A stretch of DNA of 9,192 bases from an uncultured Neisseria sp. (GCA_937919795.1 CALFOA010000424.1:1-9192); one strand, 5' to 3'; positions 1 through 7,593 are shown, numbered from the stretch's first letter. Notes: generated by a model from the letters alone, not told the origin. Made by a program: numbers and translations.

Positions 1-188
1 AATACCGCATCGAAGAGCAAACGGGCGAAGGCAACGAAGCGCAATTCGTGGTATCTTGCGACTTAGGCGAATTGGCTTGGATAGGCCGAGCGCAAGGTAG
101 CAGCCGCCGATTGGCCGAACAAGCAGTGGCCAAAGAAGCGGTGGCTTGGTTGGAGCAGCAGTATCCGCAGAAAAACAAAAAGAAATAA
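1..188 (+). CDS. rnc: Ribonuclease III, C-terminal part (dsRNA-binding domain)
   Basis: The reading frame whose first complete codon is at base 3 is open from the left edge to a TAA at 186-188, giving 61 residues. It matches the end of RNase III, the double-strand RNA endonuclease that processes rRNA precursors and some mRNAs. The visible piece is most of the dsRNA-binding domain: YRIEEQTGEG at the start, the middle strand QFVVSCDL, and the helix SRRLAEQAVAKEAVAWL, which corresponds to the conserved KKxAEQxAA RNA-contact region. It ends in a lysine-rich tail (PQKNKKK). The catalytic nuclease domain lies outside the window. The nearby era gene supports the call, since rnc and era are neighbours in many bacteria. 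Here a GNAT gene lies between them. The frame and domain fit are clear despite the short piece. Confidence 0.9.
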   Translation, partial: YRIEEQTGEGNEAQFVVSCDLGELAWIGRAQGSSRRLAEQAVAKEAVAWLEQQYPQKNKKK

Positions 189-204
189 GTTTGTCGCGAT
201 GTTG

Positions 205-236
205 TTTTTCAGACAGGCATAGGCCTGTCTGAAAAA
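205..236. repeat. Inverted DUS pair forming a hairpin (rnc-GNAT gap)
   Basis: A 14-bp perfect stem pairs 205-218 with 223-236 around a 4-nt loop (ATAG). The left arm holds an exact reverse-strand DUS (TTCAGACAGGCA, 208-219). The right arm reads GGCCTGTCTGAA (222-233), one base off the dialect seen elsewhere here. The T-run is on the 5' side and the A-run on the 3' side, so neither strand's transcript has a U-tract after the hairpin. It therefore does not look like a canonical intrinsic terminator. It may be an uptake site, an RNA-stability hairpin, or a weak attenuator between rnc and the next gene. Confidence 0.8.
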
Positions 237-278
237 AAGTAGATTAAAGATAAAACAGCCGCAAAAAGGAGAGAGAGC

Positions 279-839
279 ATGAACCCGAACGATCAATGGT
301 TTTTCGAGGAAACCGAAAACCTGTCTATCCGACCGCTGTGCGCGGATGATGCTGCCGCTTTATTGGATTTATACTGCCATAACCGCGATTATTTTGCCGA
401 ATGGGAGCCGTTGCGCGACGAATCGTTTTATACGCTCGGCGGGATGCAAGAGTTTATTGCTGATGCCGAACACGAATTTGCCGATAAAAAAGCCGTGTAT
501 TTCGGCTTATTCAGCCGCGAAAACGGCAGTCTGATCGGTACTTGTTATTTCACCCACATCGTGATGGATCATTTCCAAGCCTGCTATCTCAACTTCTTAT
601 TGGATGAGCGCCATAAAGGGCAAGGCTTAATGTTTGAAGGCGCCGGGCGCTGTATCGACATCATGTTCCGTTTCGGCCTGCATCGCATCATGGCCAATTA
701 CTGCCCGGAAAACATCCGCAGCGGCAAACTGCTGGCACGCTTGGGTTTCGAGCAAGAAGGGCTGGCGCACGACTATCTTTACCTTAACGGCCGTTGGCGC
801 GACCACATCCTCACTTCCCGTACTTACCAGCCTTTATAA
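279..839 (+). CDS. GNAT-family N-acetyltransferase, RimJ/RimL-like
   Basis: This 186-residue protein has the architecture of the RimJ/RimL branch of the GNAT superfamily, which transfers acetyl from acetyl-CoA to amino groups such as ribosomal protein N-termini. The N-terminal strand ENLSIRPLCADDA (about 13-25) is typical of these enzymes. The acetyl-CoA pyrophosphate loop fits the R/QxxGxG pattern as RHKGQG at 111-116, in the context LDERHKGQGLMFE. The later signature PENIRSGKLLARLGFEQEG (143-161) matches the NxxSxxLxxKLGF block of RimJ. The start is well supported, with AAGGAGAG about 5 nt before the ATG. It lies between rnc and era on the same strand, 39 nt from era, so co-transcription is likely. 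The substrate cannot be told from sequence. RimJ (ribosomal S5), RimL (L7/L12) and other small-molecule or peptide acetyltransferases all share this fold. Confidence 0.85.
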   Translation: MNPNDQWFFEETENLSIRPLCADDAAALLDLYCHNRDYFAEWEPLRDESFYTLGGMQEFIADAEHEFADKKAVYFGLFSRENGSLIGTCYFTHIVMDHFQACYLNFLLDERHKGQGLMFEGAGRCIDIMFRFGLHRIMANYCPENIRSGKLLARLGFEQEGLAHDYLYLNGRWRDHILTSRTYQPL

Positions 840-878
840 CTAGCCTGTAGCCTGAACAATCAAGATAAAAGAGAGAAC

Positions 879-1802
879 ATGATGGATGATCAGTTTAACC
901 CTACCGATATTTCGGATGCCAACGGCTACCGTTGCGGCTTTGTGGCGATTGTCGGCCGCCCGAATGTGGGCAAATCCACGCTGATGAATCATTTAATCGG
1001 CCAGAAAATCAGCATCACCAGCAAAAAAGCACAAACCACCCGCCATAAGGTGAACGGCATCTACACCGATGAAAAGAAACAGGTGATTTTCGTCGATACC
1101 CCCGGTTTTCAAACCGATTACCGCAATGCAGTGAACGACCGCCTGAACCTGAATGTGACCGAGGCAATGAGCGGGGTCGATGCGATTATCTTGGTGATGG
1201 AAGCGCTGCGTTTCACCCAGGCCGACCGCACCGTGATGAAACAATTGCCCAAGCATGTGCCGGTGATTTTGGCGGTGAATAAGGTTGATAAATCAAAAGA
1301 TAAGCTGACTTTGGATGCGTTTATCGCTGAAGTGAGAAGCGAATGCGAGTTTGCCGGCGTGTGCACCGTGAGTGCCAAACACGGCTTGGGCTTATCCGAC
1401 TTGATGGGCTTGGTTGAACCGCATCTGCCGGAGAGCATTCCGATGTATCCGGAAGACATGGTCACCGACAAATCCAGCCGTTTTCTTGCTACTGAAATCG
1501 TGCGCGAAAAACTGTTCCGCTATCTGGGCGAAGAATTGCCGTATGCCATGAACGTGGAAATCGAGCAGTTTGAAGTGGAAGAAAGCGGCCTGCACCGGAT
1601 TTATGTGGCGGTATTGGTGGATAAAGACAGCCAGAAAGCTATCCTAATCGGCAAAGGCGGCGAGCGCTTGAAGAAGATTTCCACCGAAGCTCGGCTGGAT
1701 ATGGAAAAGCTGTTCGACAACAAAGTGTTTTTAAAAGTATGGGTAAAAGTGAAATCGGGCTGGGCGGATGATGTGCGTTTCCTGAAAGAATTGGGGATGT
1801 AA
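879..1802 (+). CDS. era: GTPase Era, ribosome assembly factor
   Basis: Era is an essential-type GTPase that binds the 3' end of 16S rRNA and aids 30S maturation. This 307-residue protein shows all the expected GTPase motifs: G1 GRPNVGKST (26-34), switch region with KKAQTTRHK (49-57), G3 DTPG (73-76), G4 NKVD (134-137) and G5 SAK (165-167). The C-terminal KH RNA-binding domain carries its GxxG loop as GKGG at 258-261 and ends with the family-typical VKVKSGWADD segment. Two ATGs are adjacent (879 and 882). The purine run AAAAGAGAGA ends 2 nt before the first and 5 nt before the second, so the ATG at 882 is slightly better placed and the true protein may be 306 residues. The gene follows the GNAT gene by 39 nt and is closed by a strong hairpin facing the convergent rodA. 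Confidence 0.97.
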   Translation: MMDDQFNPTDISDANGYRCGFVAIVGRPNVGKSTLMNHLIGQKISITSKKAQTTRHKVNGIYTDEKKQVIFVDTPGFQTDYRNAVNDRLNLNVTEAMSGVDAIILVMEALRFTQADRTVMKQLPKHVPVILAVNKVDKSKDKLTLDAFIAEVRSECEFAGVCTVSAKHGLGLSDLMGLVEPHLPESIPMYPEDMVTDKSSRFLATEIVREKLFRYLGEELPYAMNVEIEQFEVEESGLHRIYVAVLVDKDSQKAILIGKGGERLKKISTEARLDMEKLFDNKVFLKVWVKVKSGWADDVRFLKELGM

Positions 1803-1810
1803 ATAAGGAA

Positions 1811-1822
1811 TGCCTGTCTGAA
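1811..1822 (+). repeat. DNA uptake sequence (TG-wad dialect), single copy
   Basis: An exact TGCCTGTCTGAA lies 8 nt after the era stop and is not part of the adjacent hairpin. It is flanked by A on both sides, like every other exact copy here. This looks like a stand-alone transformation uptake site in the convergent era-rodA gap. Confidence 0.85.
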
Positions 1823-1849
1823 AGGGTTTTACCGTGTAAACTGAAAATA

Positions 1850-1888
1850 TAAATGCCTGTCTGAAAAAATGTTTCAGACAGGCATTTA
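1850..1888. terminator. Bidirectional DUS-pair terminator between era and rodA
   Basis: A forward DUS (1854-1865) and a reverse DUS (1873-1884) form a 17-bp perfect stem, pairing 1850-1866 with 1872-1888 around the loop AAATG. The arms end in ATTT on the 3' side of both strands. On the plus strand TTTAACTTATT follows, and on the minus strand ATTTATATTTTC follows, so either transcript gets a U-rich exit. It sits between convergent genes, 3 nt from the rodA stop codon. DUS pairs of this orientation commonly serve as terminators in Neisseria. Confidence 0.85.
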
Positions 1889-1890
1889 AC

Positions 1891-3081
1891 TTATTCACGC
1901 CATTCGCGCCAGCGGGGTGATGTTTTTAAGGATGTGGATGTTTCACTCTGTCGAGGAGTTTGCAGTTTTTCTGTTCCCGGTTTGCGGCTTTCGCGGGCAA
2001 TCCCCATCAGAATGGCCAGAATAATCATTACCGAAAGAGTGGCGGTACCGCCGTAGCTGACCATAGGCAACGGTACGCCCACCACCGGCAGGATGCCGCT
2101 GACCATGCCCATGTTCACGAAGGCATAGCAGAAAAAGGTGAGGGTAAGCGCGCCGGCCAGCAGGCGGCTGTAGGTGGATTGGGCTTGTGCCGCAATCACG
2201 AGGCCGCGTCCCAGAATCACCAGATACACCGCCAGCAACAGTAGGTTACCGATTAAACCGAACTCTTCGCCGAATACCGCAAATATAAAGTCGGTGGTGG
2301 CTTCAGGGATGTAATCGAGGTGGGTTTGCGAACCGTGCAGCCAGCCTTTACCCCAAATACCGCCCGAGCCGATGGCAATCATCGATTGGATGATGTGGTA
2401 ACCGGCACCAAGCGGATCTTTGGTGGGGTCGAGTAGGGTGAGAACGCGGGTTTTCTGGTAATCGTGCATGCCGTAATTCCACAGCAGCGGCAGTGCGGCC
2501 ACTAAGCCGATGAGTGCGGCAAAAATCACTTTCCATGGTAAGCCGGCGAAAAAGACCACAAACAAGCCGGAAGCCATAATCAACACGGCGGTGCCCAAGT
2601 CGGGCTGTTTCAGAATCAACAGCACCGGAATGGCAATCATCACCAGCGCCGCCAGATGGTGATACCAGCGCAAGCGGCCGGCATAACGCTGGAAATACCA
2701 AGCAACCGTCATCGGCAAGGCGATTTTCATGATTTCGGAAGGCTGGATGCGGGTAATGCCGAGATCCAGCCAGCGGGTTGAGCCATTTACGGTAACTCCG
2801 GCAAAATGCACGCCGATGAGCATCAACACACCGGCGACATACAGCGGCACGCCGATGACGGCGAATTTCAGCGGCGGCGTGCGCGCCACCAACCACAGCA
2901 GAATAAAAGCCAGCACGGTATGCAGGGTTTTATTGGTCAACTGGTCAAAGCTTTGGCCATCGGCGGAATAGAGCAAAAACAGGCTCATGATATAGATGGC
3001 CAGCATGGCGTAAAACAGCCAAGGATCCATCGGATGCCACAAGCTTTTGGCCACGCGCATCAGTTTCTCTTTAATCATCAT
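1891..3081 (-). CDS. rodA: RodA, SEDS peptidoglycan glycosyltransferase
   Basis: RodA polymerises lipid II into glycan strands in the elongasome and partners with PBP2. The 396-residue product is a polytopic membrane protein with about ten hydrophobic segments. It carries SEDS hallmarks: GSTRWLDLG (100-108), QPSEIMKIA (113-121), LKQPDLGTA (157-165), TRVLTLLDPTKDPLGAGYH (211-229), and IPEATTDFIFAVFGEEFG (258-275), which contains the catalytic-type Asp264. PMVSYGG (339-345) is also typical. The last 35 or so residues are a charged, low-conservation tail. The start is the first of two tandem ATGs, with CAGGAG 10 nt upstream. It overlaps the mrdA stop in an ATGA, so translation is probably coupled. 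FtsW is the main alternative SEDS family, but the mrdA partnership argues for RodA. Confidence 0.96.
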   Translation of the reverse strand: MMIKEKLMRVAKSLWHPMDPWLFYAMLAIYIMSLFLLYSADGQSFDQLTNKTLHTVLAFILLWLVARTPPLKFAVIGVPLYVAGVLMLIGVHFAGVTVNGSTRWLDLGITRIQPSEIMKIALPMTVAWYFQRYAGRLRWYHHLAALVMIAIPVLLILKQPDLGTAVLIMASGLFVVFFAGLPWKVIFAALIGLVAALPLLWNYGMHDYQKTRVLTLLDPTKDPLGAGYHIIQSMIAIGSGGIWGKGWLHGSQTHLDYIPEATTDFIFAVFGEEFGLIGNLLLLAVYLVILGRGLVIAAQAQSTYSRLLAGALTLTFFCYAFVNMGMVSGILPVVGVPLPMVSYGGTATLSVMIILAILMGIARESRKPGTEKLQTPRQSETSTSLKTSPRWREWRE

Positions 3082-5096
3082 GGTGCAGAAACTCCTGAAG
3101 CTTGCGGAATGCCTGTCTGAAAACCGCTGGCGGGCAACAATGGGGTAATGTGCTTTTCACTTTCCAGAATCGGGTTGCTGTCGGGTGTGCCTTGCTCGAC
3201 CTGCATCGTAGTGTTACCGCCGCCTTGCAGCGTGAGGAGATGATAATCCATCAGTTGGCGCACCAAAGGCGCGGCAGTTGCGCCCCAGCCGCCGTTTTCC
3301 AGAATCAGCGCTACTGCAATTTTGGGTTTTTCTACCGGCGCGAAGCCGATAAACCAAGCATGGTCGCGGTGTTGTTCACGCAAAGCGGCGGCGTTATAGC
3401 TTTGGCCTTGCTTGATTTGCACCACTTGCGCGGTACCGGTTTTACCACCTAAAGTATAAGGTGCACCGCCGATGGCGCGGGCGGTACCGCCGGGGCCAAC
3501 CACTTTGCGCATCGCTTGTTTGATGTATTCGAAGTGTTCGGGTTTGAATGGCATTTGATGATCCGGTTTCGGCTCAATCAAGGTGATTTGCTGTTTATTG
3601 TAATCCAGCATTTCTTTCACCAGATGCGGGCGGTATACCGCGCCGTTGTTCACTAAGGAAGCCAGAGCATGCGCCAATTGCATCGGGGTATAGGTGTTGT
3701 AGCCTTGGCCGATACTCACCGGTACCATTTCGGCTGGATGCCATTGCCGCTGTTGCGGCGGTAATTTGGCAAAGCGTTTTTCTTTCCATTCCGGCGAAGG
3801 AAGAATGCCGCGGTATTCGTTGGGAATGTCGAGACCGGTGGCTTTGCCGAAACCGAACTCGGCTAAATAAGGGCCTAGTTTCTCGATACCGCTTTCATAG
3901 CCCATGCGGTAGAAGAAGGTGTCTGACGATACCTGAATAGCGGTGCTGAGGTTTACCGCACCATGGCCGCGCCGTACCGAGTCGCGGAACAAATGGCGGG
4001 AACCGGGGATACTCCAGGCGCCGGGTGCGGGCACGATGGTATTGGTGTTTAGTTTACCGCTTTCGAGCAAAGCCATGCCCATAAACGGCTTAAAGGTGGA
4101 GCCGGGCGGGTACAGGCCTTGGGTAACCCGGTTTAATAAGGGGCGTTGCCAGTCTTCATTGAGTTGTTTCCAGGTGTCGCTGTCAATGCCGTCTACAAAC
4201 AAATTAGGATCAAATGAAGGCTTGGAAATAAAGGCCAGCACTCCGCCGGTTTGCGGATCAAGCGCGACCATGGCGGCGCGGCGGTTGCCGATGATGCGGT
4301 CGGCTTCCTGCTGCAAGCGGATATCCAGCGCCAGTTTCAGCGTTTGGCCGCTTTGTTGCGGCACTTCGCGCAGTACCCGCACCACATCGCCGTGTGCATC
4401 TTTTTCCACTTCCTGATAACCCGGAATACCGTGCAGCTGCTGCTCGTAATAGTTTTCTAAACCGGATTTGCCGATGTGGGTGGTGCCGCGGTATAACGCC
4501 ATGCGGTCTTCTTCTTTCAGCTTTTCCTGATCTTTATCGCTGATACGGCCGATATAGCCGAGAAAATGGGCGGTTAGCGGGCCAAAGGGGTATTCACGGA
4601 AGGTACGCGCGTTGATTTCCACGCCGGGAAAGCGGTAAAGATGGGGAGCCAATTGTGAAGCTTCGTCGGTGGTCAGCTTCAGTTTCAGCGGCACTTTTTC
4701 ATAAGAACGGTATTCGGCGCGGAATTTTTTAAAACGCTTTAGATCCGCTTCGCTGATGTCCACATAAGCACGCAGCGCTTCAATCAGCTCTTCTTCTTTG
4801 CTCTCAATTTGCTTGGGGATAAGCTCTAGGGAAAACACCGGATAATTGCGTGCCAACACCACGCCGTTGATGTCGACAATTTCGCCGCGCACCGGCGGTG
4901 TTGGAATCAGGGTGATGCGGTTGGTGGTGGCACGGGCGGTATAGTTTTGATGTTGATCGACTTGCAGGTAAACGAAGCGCGCAGCCAGTACGCCGAAAGC
5001 GAGCACCATCAGGCCGAAAGCCACGCCTAAGCGCAGCTTGAAATCTTTGCCCGCCCGATTGTCCGGCGGCGGAGGAGCAGTCGGTTTCACGTTCAT
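3078..5096 (-). CDS. mrdA: Penicillin-binding protein 2, elongation transpeptidase
   Basis: PBP2 is the class B transpeptidase that crosslinks new peptidoglycan during lateral elongation, and it is a beta-lactam target. The 672-residue protein has a short cytoplasmic N-terminus, one membrane anchor at about 22-45, and a pedestal domain including VRGEIVDINGVVLARN (69-84). Its transpeptidase domain carries PPGSTFKPF with nucleophile Ser333 and Lys336, the second motif SSD (390-392), and GGKTGTAQV with KTG at 552-554. SxD rather than SxN is normal for the PBP2 group. The tail after about residue 620 is poorly conserved and includes a segment encoded by a DUS (FQTG, 659-662). No Shine-Dalgarno sequence is evident. 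The start codon overlaps the mreD stop (ATGA) and the stop overlaps the rodA start in the same way. Confidence 0.96.
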   Translation of the reverse strand: MNVKPTAPPPPDNRAGKDFKLRLGVAFGLMVLAFGVLAARFVYLQVDQHQNYTARATTNRITLIPTPPVRGEIVDINGVVLARNYPVFSLELIPKQIESKEEELIEALRAYVDISEADLKRFKKFRAEYRSYEKVPLKLKLTTDEASQLAPHLYRFPGVEINARTFREYPFGPLTAHFLGYIGRISDKDQEKLKEEDRMALYRGTTHIGKSGLENYYEQQLHGIPGYQEVEKDAHGDVVRVLREVPQQSGQTLKLALDIRLQQEADRIIGNRRAAMVALDPQTGGVLAFISKPSFDPNLFVDGIDSDTWKQLNEDWQRPLLNRVTQGLYPPGSTFKPFMGMALLESGKLNTNTIVPAPGAWSIPGSRHLFRDSVRRGHGAVNLSTAIQVSSDTFFYRMGYESGIEKLGPYLAEFGFGKATGLDIPNEYRGILPSPEWKEKRFAKLPPQQRQWHPAEMVPVSIGQGYNTYTPMQLAHALASLVNNGAVYRPHLVKEMLDYNKQQITLIEPKPDHQMPFKPEHFEYIKQAMRKVVGPGGTARAIGGAPYTLGGKTGTAQVVQIKQGQSYNAAALREQHRDHAWFIGFAPVEKPKIAVALILENGGWGATAAPLVRQLMDYHLLTLQGGGNTTMQVEQGTPDSNPILESEKHITPLLPASGFQTGIPQASGVSAP
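3110..3121 (+). repeat. DNA uptake sequence inside the mrdA coding region
   Basis: An exact TGCCTGTCTGAA on the plus strand reads as TTCAGACAGGCA in mrdA and contributes to the codons for FQTGI in the protein tail (residues 659-663). It is the only exact copy of the local dialect found inside a gene in this window. It lies about 30 nt before the mrdA stop, in sequence that appears free of structural constraint. Confidence 0.85.
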
Positions 5097-5590
5097 TTAA
5101 TACGGCGGGCTTGTAAAAAAGTGAGCAGGAAGCGGTCGAGCAGCGGCCACAACAATACCCCGGTTAGCACGGAGGCGAACATTTCCGGGTGGGTAAACTG
5201 CTGATTGCGGATGGCATTGAGAAAACTGAGAATGGCTTGGTTGAATAGCAAAGCCATCGTTAAGCCTATCGCTTGGCGCAGCGGGGTTTTCAACCAGTCT
5301 TGCGCTTGTGGCAGTTGAAGGGCAAAAGTCATCAACACAAAAGAGAGCGCGTGCTGGCCTAAAGGGGAAGTGGTACCGGCGTCCACCAGCAAACCAAACA
5401 GGAAAGCGCCAAACAAACCAAACGTTTGCGGACGGCGCAGAATCAGAAAAAACCACACCATTGCGCTGAATGGCGGCATCCAGAAAAAACTATCCGCCGG
5501 TAGCGGGATAAAATCCAATAAAAGCGCTACGGCGAAAGTAGTTAATAACGGAATCAACGGCAGGCGGCCGGTTAAGTTAAAGTCATTCAT
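5093..5590 (-). CDS. mreD: Rod shape-determining membrane protein MreD
   Basis: MreD is an integral membrane component of the MreBCD elongasome complex. The 165-residue product is very hydrophobic, with five or six likely membrane segments (for example 13-29, 41-52, 57-70, 80-93, 107-124 and 140-158). The stretch GAFLFGLLVDAGTTSPLGQHAL (61-82) matches the best conserved MreD region, with its Asp and the following LG. Length is normal for the family. Position between mreC and mrdA makes the assignment secure even though MreD sequences diverge strongly. No clear ribosome-binding site precedes the ATG. It overlaps the mreC stop as ATGA, and its own stop overlaps the mrdA start, so coupled translation is likely. 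Confidence 0.93.
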   Translation of the reverse strand: MNDFNLTGRLPLIPLLTTFAVALLLDFIPLPADSFFWMPPFSAMVWFFLILRRPQTFGLFGAFLFGLLVDAGTTSPLGQHALSFVLMTFALQLPQAQDWLKTPLRQAIGLTMALLFNQAILSFLNAIRNQQFTHPEMFASVLTGVLLWPLLDRFLLTFLQARRIK

Positions 5591-6459
5591 GGGCGGGCGA
5601 AAGCTGCCGGATCGCTTGCGGCTTCGACAGCGGCTTGTTTTTGTTGAAGAACCAGTAAATATTTGCTGACGTTCAGACCAGCAACCGGTTGCAGAGTGCT
5701 GCGGTAGTAAGCGGTGCCGGTGTTTTTAGCGGCTTCCGTTACCCGCGCGACCGGAATGCCTGCGGGGTAAACGCTGTCCATGCCGGAAGTAAGCAGCAAA
5801 TCATTTTTTTGCAAATCGGCATCTTGCGGAAAATAACGCAAAGCAATGCCGTTGCCCTCGCCATACATCAGGCTGCGAACCCCGGTACGGGCGACTGATA
5901 CCGGCACCATTAAATCGTTGGCACTAATCAGGCGCACATCGGCGCTCAAACGGCGAACCTGTATGATTTGGCCGACCAAGCCGTTGTGGTCAATCACCGC
6001 ATCGCCTTGCCGGATACCGCTTTCCGCACCTTTATCAATCACCAGCAGGTTGGAAGTAAAGTTGCGGCCGTTGGAAACCACTTCGGCCGCCACGGAAGTG
6101 CCAAAGCCCTCCTGCTTGAGCCCCAGCACCGATTTTAATTCGCCTACTTCTTTTTCCAGCGCACTGTTTTGATGAGCCGCCGCTTGCAGGCGAATGTTGT
6201 CTGCGCTCAACTGGCGGTTTTGTGCTTGCAAGGCGGTTTGCGATTGCGCCAGCGAACGGGTGTAGCGGTAAAATTCCACCGGTTGCGAAGCCAGCCATTG
6301 CAGCGGGAAAGTCAGCGAAGCCGCCACTTTCCGCACATGCTGCACACCTTCGAAACGCTGATCCATCGCCAATAGCGCAAGACTGGTTAAGCTCAACAAA
6401 AAGAGCTTGCCAACCGGTGCGCTGCGGCGTTTAGTGAAATTAAGCGAAGGAGCGGGCAT
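5587..6459 (-). CDS. mreC: Rod shape-determining protein MreC
   Basis: MreC is the bitopic inner-membrane protein that links the MreB/MreD side to PBP2 and activates it in the periplasm. The 290-residue product has a short basic cytoplasmic N-terminus, one membrane segment at about 18-32, and a likely coiled coil at about 65-112 rich in Q, L, A and E. Two beta-domain signatures follow: GAESGIRQGDAVIDHNGLVGQI (144-165) and LLTSGMDSVYPAGIPVARV (222-240). The tail is Ala-rich and short. It follows mreB after a 26-nt gap. No convincing Shine-Dalgarno precedes the chosen ATG (upstream minus-strand sequence is AAACCATTAAAT), so initiation may be weak or leaderless-like within the operon. The stop codon overlaps the mreD start as ATGA. 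Confidence 0.95.
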   Translation of the reverse strand: MPAPSLNFTKRRSAPVGKLFLLSLTSLALLAMDQRFEGVQHVRKVAASLTFPLQWLASQPVEFYRYTRSLAQSQTALQAQNRQLSADNIRLQAAAHQNSALEKEVGELKSVLGLKQEGFGTSVAAEVVSNGRNFTSNLLVIDKGAESGIRQGDAVIDHNGLVGQIIQVRRLSADVRLISANDLMVPVSVARTGVRSLMYGEGNGIALRYFPQDADLQKNDLLLTSGMDSVYPAGIPVARVTEAAKNTGTAYYRSTLQPVAGLNVSKYLLVLQQKQAAVEAASDPAAFARP

Positions 6460-6485
6460 ATTTAATGGTTTTCAGCGGATAAAGA

Positions 6486-7529
6486 TTAATAAACTTCGGT
6501 AAACACCGGGCTGCGGGTGCCGATTAGATCTAGTGAATAACCCGCTCCGCGCGCCACGCAACCCAAAGGCTCGTCCGCAACCGATACCGGCAAGCCGGTG
6601 GCTTCGGCCAGCAGTCTGTCCATGCCGTTGAGCAGGGCACCGCCACCTGCCAACACCAAGCCGCGTTCGATGATGTCGGAAGCCAGTTCCGGCGGGGTCA
6701 TTTCCAGCGCATAAATAATCGCCTGAATGATTTGGTTGAGCGGCTCTTTTAAAGCTTCAAACACCTGATTGGAATTGAGGCTGAAGCTGCTGGGCATGCC
6801 TTCGGAAAGGTTGCGGCCGTGGATGGTCATGCTGTCAACCTGTTCCACCGGATAGGCCACACCTATGGTTTGCTTGATGTTTTCGGCGGTGGCTTCACCA
6901 ATTAATACGCCGAAATGGCGGCGAACATAATGAATAATCGCTTCGTCAAACGCATTACCGGCCACACGCAAAGATTGGGAATAAACCATGCCACCCATCG
7001 AAATCACGCCGATTTCGGTGGTGCCGCCGCCAATATCGACAATCATGCAACCGGCAGGTTCCGATATCGGCAAATCCGCGCCCAAGGCGGCCGCCATCGC
7101 TTCTTCAATCAGATACACTTCGGAAGCGCCGGCTGCACGGGCTGAATCGCAAATAGCCTTGCGTTCCACCTGAGTGGCGCCGCAGGGAACGCAAATCACA
7201 ATACGTGAAGCGCCGCCGAGATTGCCGGTACTCGCTTGGCCGATAAAGTATTTCAGCATTTTCTCGGTAAGCGTGAAATCGGCGATCACACCGTCTTTCA
7301 TCGGCCGTATTACACGGATATTGCGCGGCGTGCGCCCCAGCATTTTTTTGGCCTCGTTGCCGATGGCAATCGGGTTGGCGTGGCCGGGATGCGCTTCGTC
7401 TTCCTGAATAGCCAGGATGGAAGGTTCGTTCAGTACCACGCCTTTATTTTTGCTGTAAATCAAAGTATTAGCCGTACCCAAGTCTATGGCCAGATCGTGA
7501 GAGAGGTAGCGGTTAAAAAAGCCAAACAT
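6486..7529 (-). CDS. mreB: Rod shape-determining protein MreB, bacterial actin
   Basis: MreB forms membrane-bound filaments that orient lateral wall synthesis. The 347-residue product has the usual family length. It begins with [10 protein letters not shown], the amphipathic membrane-targeting helix. Actin-fold ATP-binding motifs are present in order: phosphate-1 DLGTANTL (16-23), connect-1 [10 protein letters not shown] (141-150), phosphate-2 DIGGGTTE (165-172) and the adenosine motif LAGGGALL (293-300). The start is well supported by AAAAGGTGA about 4 nt upstream. It is the first gene of the mreBCD-mrdA-rodA operon and is divergent from gatC. Nothing is truncated or missing. Confidence 0.98.
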   Translation of the reverse strand: MFGFFNRYLSHDLAIDLGTANTLIYSKNKGVVLNEPSILAIQEDEAHPGHANPIAIGNEAKKMLGRTPRNIRVIRPMKDGVIADFTLTEKMLKYFIGQASTGNLGGASRIVICVPCGATQVERKAICDSARAAGASEVYLIEEAMAAALGADLPISEPAGCMIVDIGGGTTEIGVISMGGMVYSQSLRVAGNAFDEAIIHYVRRHFGVLIGEATAENIKQTIGVAYPVEQVDSMTIHGRNLSEGMPSSFSLNSNQVFEALKEPLNQIIQAIIYALEMTPPELASDIIERGLVLAGGGALLNGMDRLLAEATGLPVSVADEPLGCVARGAGYSLDLIGTRSPVFTEVY

Positions 7530-7554
7530 GTATCACCTTTTAAAAAGAGGGCGA

Positions 7555-7583
7555 AATAAAATCAAATTCTTCGGACACAACAA
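7555..7583 (-). promoter_or_regulatory. Possible sigma-70 promoter for the mre operon
   Basis: Reading leftward, TTGTTG (7583-7578) and TTTATT (7560-7555) are separated by 17 nt, and the second box lies 25 nt before the mreB ATG. Each box matches the consensus only partly (3/6 and 4/6), so this is a weak candidate. The promoter could instead lie farther upstream. Confidence 0.25.
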
Positions 7584-7593
7584 GGCATGGGCT

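Noticed and set aside
843..856. GCCTGTAGCCTGAA in the GNAT-era gap, resembling a DUS.
   Set aside because: It needs an insertion to match the wad dialect and reaches only 9/12 against the Kingella-type AGGCAGCCTGAA. Too weak to call.
2348..2896. Open frame of 182 codons on the minus strand within rodA.
   Set aside because: It is a frame-shifted shadow of rodA rich in Arg and His. The RodA frame is complete and conserved across this stretch.
3921..3929. SSD in place of SxN as the second PBP motif in PBP2.
   Set aside because: SxD is the normal form in the PBP2/MrdA group, so it is not evidence of an altered active site.
3943..4416. Open frame of 157 codons on the plus strand opposite mrdA.
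   Set aside because: It is antisense to the PBP2 transpeptidase domain, has no family resemblance and no convincing ribosome-binding site.
5672..5683. TTCAGACCAGCA inside mreC, 10/12 match to the reverse DUS.
   Set aside because: Two mismatches lie in the core, and the codons encode a normal MreC stretch (AGLNV region). Likely chance.
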